Positions 1 to 5,240 of a stretch of 5,715 bases of DNA are shown here, piece after piece. Under the pieces are notes generated by a model. That model was not told the DNA's origin. It worked only from the letters and a program-made list of their open reading frames with translations, and searched no databases. The DNA comes from Candidatus Tagabacteria bacterium CG09_land_8_20_14_0_10_41_14 (lineage in GTDB: Bacteria; Patescibacteriota; Minisyncoccia; JAHISW01; Tagabacteraceae). Numbering within the stretch: the first letter of the stretch is position 1; each line of letters begins with the position of its first letter. The position numbers were made by a program, and so were the translations under genes. Location of the stretch: contig PEZL01000026.1 in NCBI GenBank assembly GCA_002774055.1, positions 1 to 5,715 of the forward strand. Direction: 5' to 3'.

Positions 1-370
1 CAGGAAGAAAGCCAGGGACGCAAGAAGGGTGGCCGACATAAAACAGATTCAGTTGGCCCTAGAAATGTATTTTGACTCGACAGGCCCAAGTAACACTTAT
101 CCTGGCAGCATCGCCGCATTGGCGCCTACATATATTCCGGTTGAACCGAAAGACCCCTTAACCGCTGTGAGTTATTCGTATTGCGGTATCAGTGCCACGG
201 ATTATCATTTGGGAGCCACTCTGGAGGATGCTAACAATAACGCGTTGGATACGGATGTGGATTTTACGTCCACAACTTGTGGTCTTACTGGCGGTACGGC
301 TTTTAATGGAATCCTCGGCACATGCACTGCGGCAACCGGCGATGACCTTTGTTACGATGTGAAGCCGTAA
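1..370 (+). CDS. Type IV pilin / type II secretion pseudopilin, 5'-truncated by the window
   Basis: The reading frame is open from base 2 to the TAA at 368-370, giving 122 visible residues. The start and the N-terminal prepilin signal (Phe-Thr-Leu-Ile-Glu type) lie upstream of the window. The visible part opens with RKKARDARRVADIKQIQLAL, the charged end of the long N-terminal helix, whose 'ARDxxRxADIxQIQxALExY' pattern is typical of GspG/PilA-like pilins. The GTG at 29 encodes a Val inside this helix and is not the start. A globular domain follows (Asn-Thr-Tyr-Pro-Gly, then 'YIPxEPKDP'), and the tail has four cysteines that could form disulfides. Such proteins are cleaved and N-methylated by a prepilin peptidase, the next gene, and assemble into surface pili or secretion pseudopili. 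Local GC, by my rough count of sampled stretches (nearly half), looks higher than in AT-rich parts of pilD. Family certain; pilus versus secretion role is not resolvable here. Confidence 0.9.
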   Translation, partial: RKKARDARRVADIKQIQLALEMYFDSTGPSNTYPGSIAALAPTYIPVEPKDPLTAVSYSYCGISATDYHLGATLEDANNNALDTDVDFTSTTCGLTGGTAFNGILGTCTAATGDDLCYDVKP

Positions 371-399
371 TTCAAGTCTGAAAACTCCTGTGGTATAAT
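371..399 (+). promoter_or_regulatory. Candidate extended -10 promoter for pilD (possibly leaderless)
   Basis: The perfect -10 box TATAAT at 394-399 is preceded by TG plus one base (391-393), giving the extended form TGnTATAAT. A weak -35 (TTCAAG, 371-376, 3 of 6 consensus bases) sits at 17-bp spacing. The expected start of transcription, about seven bases after the -10, falls on or next to the pilD ATG at 406, so the transcript could be leaderless. It lies in the 35-base gap after the pilin stop. Seen: the box and spacing. Inferred: promoter activity. Confidence 0.55.
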
Positions 400-426
400 G
401 AAAACATGCTTACGCATGTTTTCATT
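397..426 (+). promoter_or_regulatory. Perfect 13-bp hairpin containing the pilD start codon
   Basis: Bases 397-409 are the exact reverse complement of 414-426, with the four-base loop TTAC (410-413). The pilD ATG (406-408) is in the left arm. In a transcript reading through from the pilin gene the start codon would be paired. A transcript starting at about 406 from the promoter above would lose most of the left arm and leave the start open. T-rich sequence follows the stem (427-435), so a weak intrinsic terminator is an alternative, although the stem is GC-poor. Confidence 0.5.
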
Positions 427-1215
427 TTTGTTTTCGGCGCCGTTATCGGGAGTTTTTTGAATGTGGTTATCCTTCGTTATAACACGGGCGAGTCTATTTT
501 TAACAGCCGTTCGCGTTGCTTTTCCTGCGGGAAAAAATTGGCATGGTACGAACTTTTACCCATAGCGAGTTTTTTAATTCAAGCTGGAAGGTGCAGAAAA
601 TGCAAAAGCAAGCTCTCTTGGCAGTATCCTTTAATAGAAACAACAACAGGATTGTTATTTCTCTTAATTTTCCTTAATCTATGGAAGTTGAACTCCCATA
701 GTTTTCAAACTATGGGAGTTCAACTTCCATATATTTGGTTGTTGATTAGTTTGCTAATTGTAATCGCCGTTTATGATTTAAGGCACAAAATCATCCCCAA
801 TAAAATAGTATGGCTATTTAACATATCAGCGTTGTTATTTATTTTTTTTGATAATTGGAGTTTAGTTGAAAATTGGTCATTGAAAATTGAAAATTTTGCG
901 TTTGATATCTTATCCGGCCTTGCGTTTTTTTCTTTCTTTGCTATTTTATGGCTTGTGTCTAAGGGAAAATGGATGGGTTTTGGCGACGCCAAATTGGCGC
1001 TTGGTTTGGGCTGGATTTTGGGGCCGGAAAAAACAATTTTGGCGTTTTTGTTTTCCTTTTGGCTGGGCGCTGTTTTTGGTATTTTTTTAATGCTCTTCAG
1101 GGGCAAAAAATACGGCATGAAAAGCCAGATTCCGTTTGGCCCATTTTTGGTTGCCGGAAGTTTGTTGGCTTTTTTTGTTAATATAAACATTATGGATTGG
1201 CTGTATGTATTATGA
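406..1215 (+). CDS. pilD: Prepilin peptidase (A24 family leader peptidase / N-methyltransferase)
   Basis: An integral inner-membrane aspartic protease that removes the leader of type IV prepilins and methylates the new N-terminal residue. At 269 residues it has the full two-domain length. The N-terminus carries the first membrane helix and 'GSFLNVVILR' (15-24). The cytoplasmic N-methyltransferase domain has a zinc-type Cys tetrad, C38/C41 and C63/C66. The peptidase domain has both catalytic aspartates: D124 in 'YDLRHKIIP' and D194 in 'GFGDAKL' (GxGDxK). Several hydrophobic helices follow to the C-terminus. The ATG at 406 gives the normal family N-terminus; no Shine-Dalgarno is visible. It follows the pilin by 35 bases, which fits substrate and processing enzyme. 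Odd: a 52-nt palindrome encodes about residues 92-109, between membrane helices, and an 18-nt tandem repeat encodes 'NWSLVE NWSLKI' (150-161). Both may be acquired segments. The symbol pilD is used for the family. Confidence 0.95.
   Translation: MLTHVFIFVFGAVIGSFLNVVILRYNTGESIFNSRSRCFSCGKKLAWYELLPIASFLIQAGRCRKCKSKLSWQYPLIETTTGLLFLLIFLNLWKLNSHSFQTMGVQLPYIWLLISLLIVIAVYDLRHKIIPNKIVWLFNISALLFIFFDNWSLVENWSLKIENFAFDILSGLAFFSFFAILWLVSKGKWMGFGDAKLALGLGWILGPEKTILAFLFSFWLGAVFGIFLMLFRGKKYGMKSQIPFGPFLVAGSLLAFFVNINIMDWLYVL
680..731. repeat. 52-nt near-perfect palindrome inside pilD
   Basis: Bases 680-704 are the exact reverse complement of 707-731, leaving two central bases (705-706). After one mismatch, three more pairs form (676-678 with 733-735). 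Each arm also contains a 21-nt imperfect palindrome (680-700 and 711-731), and these two match each other as direct repeats at 18 of 21 positions. The segment can therefore form either one long hairpin or two small ones. It is translated in frame as about residues 92-109 of PilD ('LWKLNSHSFQTMGVQLPY'), between membrane helices and outside the catalytic motifs. No flanking direct repeat is evident. Confidence 0.9.
853..888. repeat. Imperfect 18-nt tandem repeat in pilD
   Basis: Two adjacent 18-nt units (853-870, 871-888) both begin AATTGG and encode 'NWSLVE' and 'NWSLKI', followed by 'ENF'. Thirteen bases of it (871-883) recur as the reverse complement at 3691-3703, in the gatC-gatA gap. It lies in a variable loop between membrane helices. 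It looks like AT-rich intergenic-type repeat sequence that has become part of the gene; simple sequence drift is the alternative. Confidence 0.5.
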
Positions 1216-1226
1216 AAACATATTGT

Positions 1227-3167
1227 ATGAACAAAAAACAAGTAAAAAAACGAATAGAAAAGTTAAAAAAATTGATAAATCATTACAGTTATCAATATCA
1301 TGTTTTGGATAAGCCCGTTGTTTCTGACGCGGCCTGGGATTCTTTAAAAAAGGAATTGGCTGATTTGGAAAAAGAATCCCCCGAATTTATTACTCCGGAT
1401 TCTCCCACACAGCGCGTGAGCGGAAAGGCTCTTTCCAAGTTTAAAAAAGTTAAACATGAGCAGCCCATGCTTTCTTTGCAGGACGCTTTTTCTTTTGAAG
1501 AAATCAAAGATTGGGAAACGCGCCTTAAAAGACTTACCGCTAAAAAGATTGATTATTACGCTGAACTGAAAATAGACGGTTTGGCTGTTTCTTTAATTTA
1601 TAAAAAAGGAGTTTTGTTTCGCGGCTCCACCCGGGGAGACGGCCGCGTGGGCGAAGACGTAACCCAGAATTTAAAAACCATAAATTCTATTCCTTTGCGT
1701 TTGCGGGAAGAGGTTGACTGTGAGATTAGGGGTGAGGCGTTTATTTCTAAAAAAAATTTCAAAAGCTTTTCCAAAAAATACGCCAATCCCCGTAATTTGG
1801 CGGCCGGTTCAATAAGACAACTTGACTCCGGAATTACGGCCTCAAGGCATTTGGATTTTATGGCCTGGCAATTGCTTGGTGCGGATAAGCAGGACAAGGA
1901 ATCTGAAAAATTGATAAAATTGGGCGTAAAACCCGTGCCGGGTAAATATTGCGGAGATTTATCCGTTGTCAAGGAATATTTTGAAAGCATAAAAAGAGAC
2001 GAGTTGGAATATGAAATTGACGGCCTTGTGGTGAGCATAAACGACAATCATCTTATGAAAGAACTGGGTGTGGCCGGTAAGTCACCAAGAGGCGCCATTG
2101 CCTGGAAGTTTCCTTCCAGGGAAGCAACTACCATAGTGAACGACGTCAGAATACAGGTGGGCAGAACAGGGGTGTTGACGCCGGTCGCTATTTTAGAACC
2201 TGTGAAAATAGGCGGTGTAACGATTAGCCGCGCCACTTTGCATAATAAAGAAGAAATAAAAAAACTGGGTTTAAAAATTGGCGATACCGTGATAGTTGGC
2301 CGCGCCGGGGACGTGATACCGTATGTAAAGAAAGTTTTGAAAGAATTAAGAGCGGGCAATGAAAAAAATTTCGTGATGCCTTCAAAATGTCCCATGTGCG
2401 GAAAGCCGGTGGAAGAAGATAAGGGGGGCATTCTTTTTAAGTGCGTAAATCTAAAATGTCCGGCAAGACAAAGGAGGAGATTATATTATTTTTCTTCAAA
2501 ATCCGCTTTTGACATAGAAGGGCTTGGCCCCAAAATTATTAGCGCGCTTTTGGATAACGATTTAATACAAGACGCGGCGGATATTTTTGATTTAAAAGAG
2601 GGAGATTTATTACCGCTTGAGAGGTTTGCGGAGAAATCCGCTGAAAATTTGGTGGAGGCTATTCAAAAGAGCCGAGAAATAACCCTGCCAAGATTGATTA
2701 TTGCTTTGGGTATTCATCATGTCGGCGAAGAAACAGCTGCGGATCTGGCCGAGACATTTGGAAGCATGGAAAAATTTAAAAAAGCAGGGGAAGAAGAATT
2801 GACGCAGATACGGGATATTGGCCCGGTTGTTGCGCAAAGCATCCACGGGTGGTTTAATGATGAATATAATAAAAAATTTCTTGAAAGGCTGCTTGGCTGC
2901 GTAGAAGTGGCGCCTCAATATGTTCGCACCGGGAAAAATAAAAAATTTGCCGGAAAAAGTTTTGTGTTAACCGGTAGTCTGGAGTCTATGGCGCGGACGG
3001 AGGCGAAAGAGCACATAAGAAAATTAGGCGGAAACGTGAACAGTTCGGTTTCCAAGGAAACGGATTATGTGGTGGCGGGAAGCGAGCCCGGGTCAAAATA
3101 TGCTCAGGCAAAAAAACTAGGCGTCAAAATTATAAGCGAAACCGAGTTTAAAAAAATGATAAAGTAA
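1227..3167 (+). CDS. ligA: NAD+-dependent DNA ligase LigA
   Basis: Seals nicks in duplex DNA during replication and repair, using NAD+ to adenylate its lysine. The 646 residues cover all domains. Domain Ia (about 1-60) has the NMN-binding pattern 'YQYHVLDKP...SDAAWD'. The nucleotidyltransferase core has K115 in 'KIDG', 'RGSTRGDGRVGEDVT', 'EIRGEAF', 'EIDGLVV' and 'AWKFPS'. An OB fold follows, then a Cys4 zinc finger (C388, C391, C406, C411), helix-hairpin-helix repeats (about 425-550, 'GIHHVGEETA', 'IRDIGPVVA') and a BRCT domain (about 574-646, 'GKSFVLTGSLESMARTEA'). I chose ATG 1227 because it reproduces the N-terminal length of known LigA proteins and puts the lysine at 115, as in E. coli. 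ATG 1212 overlaps the pilD stop as ATGA and would add five residues, so translational coupling is possible; TTG 1197 is unlikely. Odd: Trp37 replaces the Tyr usual in 'DAEYD'. Confidence 0.97.
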   Translation: MNKKQVKKRIEKLKKLINHYSYQYHVLDKPVVSDAAWDSLKKELADLEKESPEFITPDSPTQRVSGKALSKFKKVKHEQPMLSLQDAFSFEEIKDWETRLKRLTAKKIDYYAELKIDGLAVSLIYKKGVLFRGSTRGDGRVGEDVTQNLKTINSIPLRLREEVDCEIRGEAFISKKNFKSFSKKYANPRNLAAGSIRQLDSGITASRHLDFMAWQLLGADKQDKESEKLIKLGVKPVPGKYCGDLSVVKEYFESIKRDELEYEIDGLVVSINDNHLMKELGVAGKSPRGAIAWKFPSREATTIVNDVRIQVGRTGVLTPVAILEPVKIGGVTISRATLHNKEEIKKLGLKIGDTVIVGRAGDVIPYVKKVLKELRAGNEKNFVMPSKCPMCGKPVEEDKGGILFKCVNLKCPARQRRRLYYFSSKSAFDIEGLGPKIISALLDNDLIQDAADIFDLKEGDLLPLERFAEKSAENLVEAIQKSREITLPRLIIALGIHHVGEETAADLAETFGSMEKFKKAGEEELTQIRDIGPVVAQSIHGWFNDEYNKKFLERLLGCVEVAPQYVRTGKNKKFAGKSFVLTGSLESMARTEAKEHIRKLGGNVNSSVSKETDYVVAGSEPGSKYAQAKKLGVKIISETEFKKMIK

Positions 3168-3193
3168 ATTTTAAAAGTTTCGCGCTTGCTTTT

Positions 3194-3345
3194 TTAAAAT
3201 CAAATAAAAAATTTTAGTAATCCTGTTTTTTGTTTGTGATTATTTTTGAGTGCTATTGTTTTGTTGGTGTTTTATCAAAACAAGATTATTTTTTCATAAA
3301 ACAGGGTCTTTCCGACAAAAACTGAAATTTTTTATTTGATTTTAA
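3194..3345. repeat. Nested inverted repeat filling the ligA-gatC gap
   Basis: The 183-base non-coding gap 3168-3350 is very AT-rich. Bases 3194-3214 are the exact reverse complement of 3325-3345 (21-nt arms). Inside them, 3222-3232 pairs with 3295-3305 at 10 of 11 positions, around CCTGTTTT/AAAACAGG. A small hairpin, TGTTTT-ATC-AAAACA, sits at 3268-3282, and GATTATTTTT occurs twice (3238-3247 and 3284-3293). I see no protein frame, tRNA or known riboswitch. It may be a decayed miniature inverted-repeat element, a structured leader of gatC, or a bidirectional terminator region. A weak AAAAG...CTTTTTT stem with a T-run just after ligA (3173-3193) is the only terminator hint. Confidence 0.6.
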
Positions 3346-3350
3346 TTAAA

Positions 3351-3632
3351 ATGATAAATAAAGAAGAAATAAGCAAATTAAGCTCTCTTGCCAGAATAGA
3401 AATTCCAACAGAGGAGATTGGGCAGGTTCAGGAACACTTGAGCAAGGTGGTGGATTTTATTTCCAAAATTAAAAAAGCGCCGGTAAAAGAAGGCGCTGAT
3501 GAGCCGGAACATCGCAATGTATTAAGAGAAGATGGCAATGCCAATGAGGCAGGGAAATACTCGCCGGATTTATTGGGCCAGGCGCCGGAATTGGAAAAGG
3601 GATATGTGAAGGTGAAGAAGGTGTTAAAATAA
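3351..3632 (+). CDS. gatC: Aspartyl/glutamyl-tRNA amidotransferase subunit C
   Basis: The small subunit of GatCAB, which converts misacylated Glu-tRNA(Gln) and Asp-tRNA(Asn) to Gln-tRNA(Gln) and Asn-tRNA(Asn) in the cytoplasm. GatC is non-catalytic and wraps around the GatA-GatB interface. The 93 residues match the usual length of about 95. The N-terminal helices read 'INKEEISKLSSLARIEIPTE' (2-21), then a helix to about residue 42. The family signature 'NVLRED' is at 56-61 and the C-terminal 'APELEKGYVKVKKVL' at 78-92. The ATG at 3351 gives the family start; TTG 3336 would add five residues and falls within a repeat arm. No Shine-Dalgarno is visible; the ATG directly follows TTTTAATTAAA. gatA follows after 118 bases, so co-transcription is likely, while gatB is absent from the window. 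Confidence 0.95.
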   Translation: MINKEEISKLSSLARIEIPTEEIGQVQEHLSKVVDFISKIKKAPVKEGADEPEHRNVLREDGNANEAGKYSPDLLGQAPELEKGYVKVKKVLK

Positions 3633-3750
3633 TTTTCAATTATCAATTTTTCCTGCTACGCGGGATCTCGCACAGCGAGACAATTATCAATCAATGACCA
3701 ATTATCTAATTTTCAAATAGAAATAGTTGATAATTTAAAAATTGAAAATT
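3631..3750. repeat. Short inverted repeat enclosing the gatC-gatA gap
   Basis: AATTTTCAATT at 3631-3641 (starting in the gatC stop codon) is the exact reverse complement of AATTGAAAATT at 3740-3750, immediately before the gatA ATG. The 118-base gap holds no gene. It is made of AT-rich variants of this motif plus the double-hairpin element described separately. The arms could hold the two genes' junction in one large stem-loop in the mRNA. The motif is low-complexity, so chance is a real alternative. Confidence 0.45.
3638..3691 (-). repeat. Double-hairpin palindromic element, copy B, with flanking direct repeats
   Basis: The core at 3648-3681 holds two adjacent 15-nt hairpins, 3651-3665 (six-pair stem with one G-U, loop TAC) and 3666-3680 (TCTCGC-ACA-GCGAGA). 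Bases 3645-3685 match the reverse complement of 4488-4528 in gatA at 40 of 41 positions; the difference is at 3654. The core is bracketed by AATTATCAAT at 3638-3647 and 3682-3691, which resembles a 10-nt target-site duplication (11 if the ambiguous C is counted). No T-run follows the second stem, so it does not look like a terminator. Strand is given relative to the gatA copy. Confidence 0.85.
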
Positions 3751-5226
3751 ATGACTAGGATAAATTTATCAGATCTAACAATAAAGAAAGTCCATGAATT
3801 GTTACAAAACGGCGATTTGTCTGCTCGTGAACTTTTGGAATTTTATGCTGAAAATATAAAGAAATACGAAAAGGATACGCATGCCTTTTTGGAACTTTTT
3901 GATGACGCTTACCAGCAGGCCGGGCGCGTTGATAAACAGATAAAAAGCGGTAAGGAAATACCCCTGCTTGCAGGAATTCCTTTGGCTGTTAAGGATAATA
4001 TTTTAATAAAAAACAGGAAGTGTTCGGCCGGTTCCAGGATACTGGAAAATTTTACGGCGCCCTACGATGCCGCGGTGATAAGTAAATTAAAAAACGAAGG
4101 AGTTGTGTTTGTGGGAAGAACCAACATGGACGAATTTGCCATGGGTTCTTCTACTGAAAATTCCGCTTTTGGCCCGACAAAAAATCCTTACGATTCTACT
4201 CGTGTGCCGGGTGGTTCTTCCGGAGGTTCTGCGGCTGCGGTGGCGCGGCAATTTTGTTTGGGAGCCCTGGGTTCTGATACCGGCGGTTCTTTACGCCAGC
4301 CGGCCGCGTTTTGCGGCGTGGTGGGACTAAAGCCGACATATGGAGCGGTATCAAGATACGGCCTTATTGCCTTGGGTTCTTCTTTGGACCAAATCGGCCC
4401 TTTGGCAAAAAGCGTAGAAGACGCAGAAATAATTTTCAACGTTATCAGAGGCAAAGACAAAATGGATTCTACCACGGTGGATTCAAAAATTGTCTCGCTG
4501 TGCGAGATCCCGCGTAGCGGGAAAAATTCAAAAATTAAAAATTTCACGCTGGGTGTTCCCAAAGAGTTTTTTGAGATGAACGGAGAAAATAAAGAATTGG
4601 ATAGAGGCGTTGTTGCGGCAATGGAAAACTCGATTGCTGTTTTAAATAAAACAGGTTGCGTTGTAAAGCAAATTAGTTTGCCCGCTTTTGAATACGCGGT
4701 AGAAACTTACTATATTATTATGTCGGCGGAGGCTTCTTCCAATTTGGCGCGCTATGATGGAATCAAGTATGGTTTTTCCGCCAAGGGAGAGAATTTGCTG
4801 GAGGTATATATGAAGAGCAGGGAGAATGGTCTGGGTGATGAGCCTCGCCGCAGAGTTTTAACCGGAACTTATGTTCTTTCCGCCGGTTATTATGATGAAT
4901 ATTACGGCATGGCGCAAAATGTTAGGAATTTTATGAGAGCCGCTTTGGTTGATAAGTTTAAAGAAGTTGATGTTATTTTATCACCCACTACGCCCACACT
5001 CCCTTTTAAAATCGGAGAAAAAGCGGATGATCCCGTGGCGATGTATTTAAGCGATATTTTTGACGGCGGGGCCAATTTGACCGGAATTCCCGCCATGTCT
5101 TTACCCGCGGGTTTTGCCAAAGTCGAAAACGGAAAAGAATTACCGGCAGGTGTTCAATTGATGGCTCCCTGGTTTTGTGAAGAACGATTGTTTGAGTGCG
5201 GAAAATTATTAGAAATTAGCAATTAG
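3751..5226 (+). CDS. gatA: Aspartyl/glutamyl-tRNA amidotransferase subunit A (amidase)
   Basis: The glutaminase subunit of GatCAB. It releases ammonia from glutamine, which is channelled to GatB for transamidation of Glu-tRNA(Gln) or Asp-tRNA(Asn). The 491 residues are close to the family's usual 480-490. The amidase-signature triad is complete: K81 in 'GIPLAVKDN', cis-Ser S156 in 'VPGGSSGGSAAAVA', and nucleophile S180 in 'GSDTGGSLRQPAAFCGVVG'. The spacing between them is that of characterised GatA proteins. The C-terminal 'GGANLTGIPAMSLPAGF' is also typical. The ATG at 3751 is preferred over TTG 3742 because 'MTRINLSDLTIKKVHELL' is the family start; no Shine-Dalgarno is seen. Odd: a double-hairpin repeat adds 15 in-frame codons (residues 248-262) between 'DSTTVD' and 'LGVPKEFF', a variable segment. 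The rest of the gene reads intact, so it is probably functional. Confidence 0.97.
   Translation: MTRINLSDLTIKKVHELLQNGDLSARELLEFYAENIKKYEKDTHAFLELFDDAYQQAGRVDKQIKSGKEIPLLAGIPLAVKDNILIKNRKCSAGSRILENFTAPYDAAVISKLKNEGVVFVGRTNMDEFAMGSSTENSAFGPTKNPYDSTRVPGGSSGGSAAAVARQFCLGALGSDTGGSLRQPAAFCGVVGLKPTYGAVSRYGLIALGSSLDQIGPLAKSVEDAEIIFNVIRGKDKMDSTTVDSKIVSLCEIPRSGKNSKIKNFTLGVPKEFFEMNGENKELDRGVVAAMENSIAVLNKTGCVVKQISLPAFEYAVETYYIIMSAEASSNLARYDGIKYGFSAKGENLLEVYMKSRENGLGDEPRRRVLTGTYVLSAGYYDEYYGMAQNVRNFMRAALVDKFKEVDVILSPTTPTLPFKIGEKADDPVAMYLSDIFDGGANLTGIPAMSLPAGFAKVENGKELPAGVQLMAPWFCEERLFECGKLLEISN
4481..4536 (+). repeat. Double-hairpin palindromic element, copy A, inserted in frame in gatA
   Basis: Two abutting perfect hairpins, each with a six-pair stem and three-base loop: TCTCGC-TGT-GCGAGA (4493-4507) and TCCCGC-GTA-GCGGGA (4508-4522). 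The 34-nt core (4492-4525) lies between perfect direct repeats ATTCAAAAATT at 4481-4491 and 4526-4536. Core plus one repeat is 45 nt, exactly 15 codons starting on a codon boundary, and encodes 'VSLCEIPRSGKNSKI'. The direct repeat makes 'SKI' appear on both sides. Removing it would leave 'VDSKIKNFTLGVPKEFF', a smooth GatA sequence. Copy B is its near-identical inverted partner 0.8 kb upstream. Confidence 0.85.
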
Positions 5227-5240
5227 GAATTTCAATTTGT

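Noticed and set aside
29..370. A complete 113-residue protein starting at GTG 29
   Set aside because: The frame continues upstream to the window edge and those residues continue the conserved pilin helix, so the gene is truncated, not started here.
1197..1226. TTG 1197 or ATG 1212 as the ligA start
   Set aside because: ATG 1227 gives the family N-terminus and the catalytic lysine at 115. ATG 1212 (ATGA overlap with the pilD stop) remains possible but adds residues without family support.
771..1241. 156-residue frame on the minus strand over pilD
   Set aside because: It is the antisense of clear PilD catalytic motifs, shows no recognisable protein features and would be a Lys/Phe-rich shadow.
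1598..2431. Two adjacent minus-strand frames (149 and 127 residues) over ligA
   Set aside because: Both are antisense to conserved ligase motifs and resemble no protein family.
3168..3350. A riboswitch, tRNA or T-box leader before gatC
   Set aside because: The gap is nearly all A/T with no conserved tRNA or T-box sequence, no acceptor-like CCA and no GC-rich stems.
3651..3680. Double hairpin after gatC as an intrinsic terminator
   Set aside because: No T-run follows the second stem, and the same sequence is translated inside gatA, so it is a dispersed repeat and not a dedicated terminator.
3645..4528. CRISPR-like repeats
   Set aside because: Only two copies, in opposite orientation, about 0.8 kb apart, with a gene between; no regular spacers.
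4188..4562. 124-residue minus-strand frame over gatA
   Set aside because: It covers the amidase signature region in antisense; it is a shadow of conserved coding sequence.
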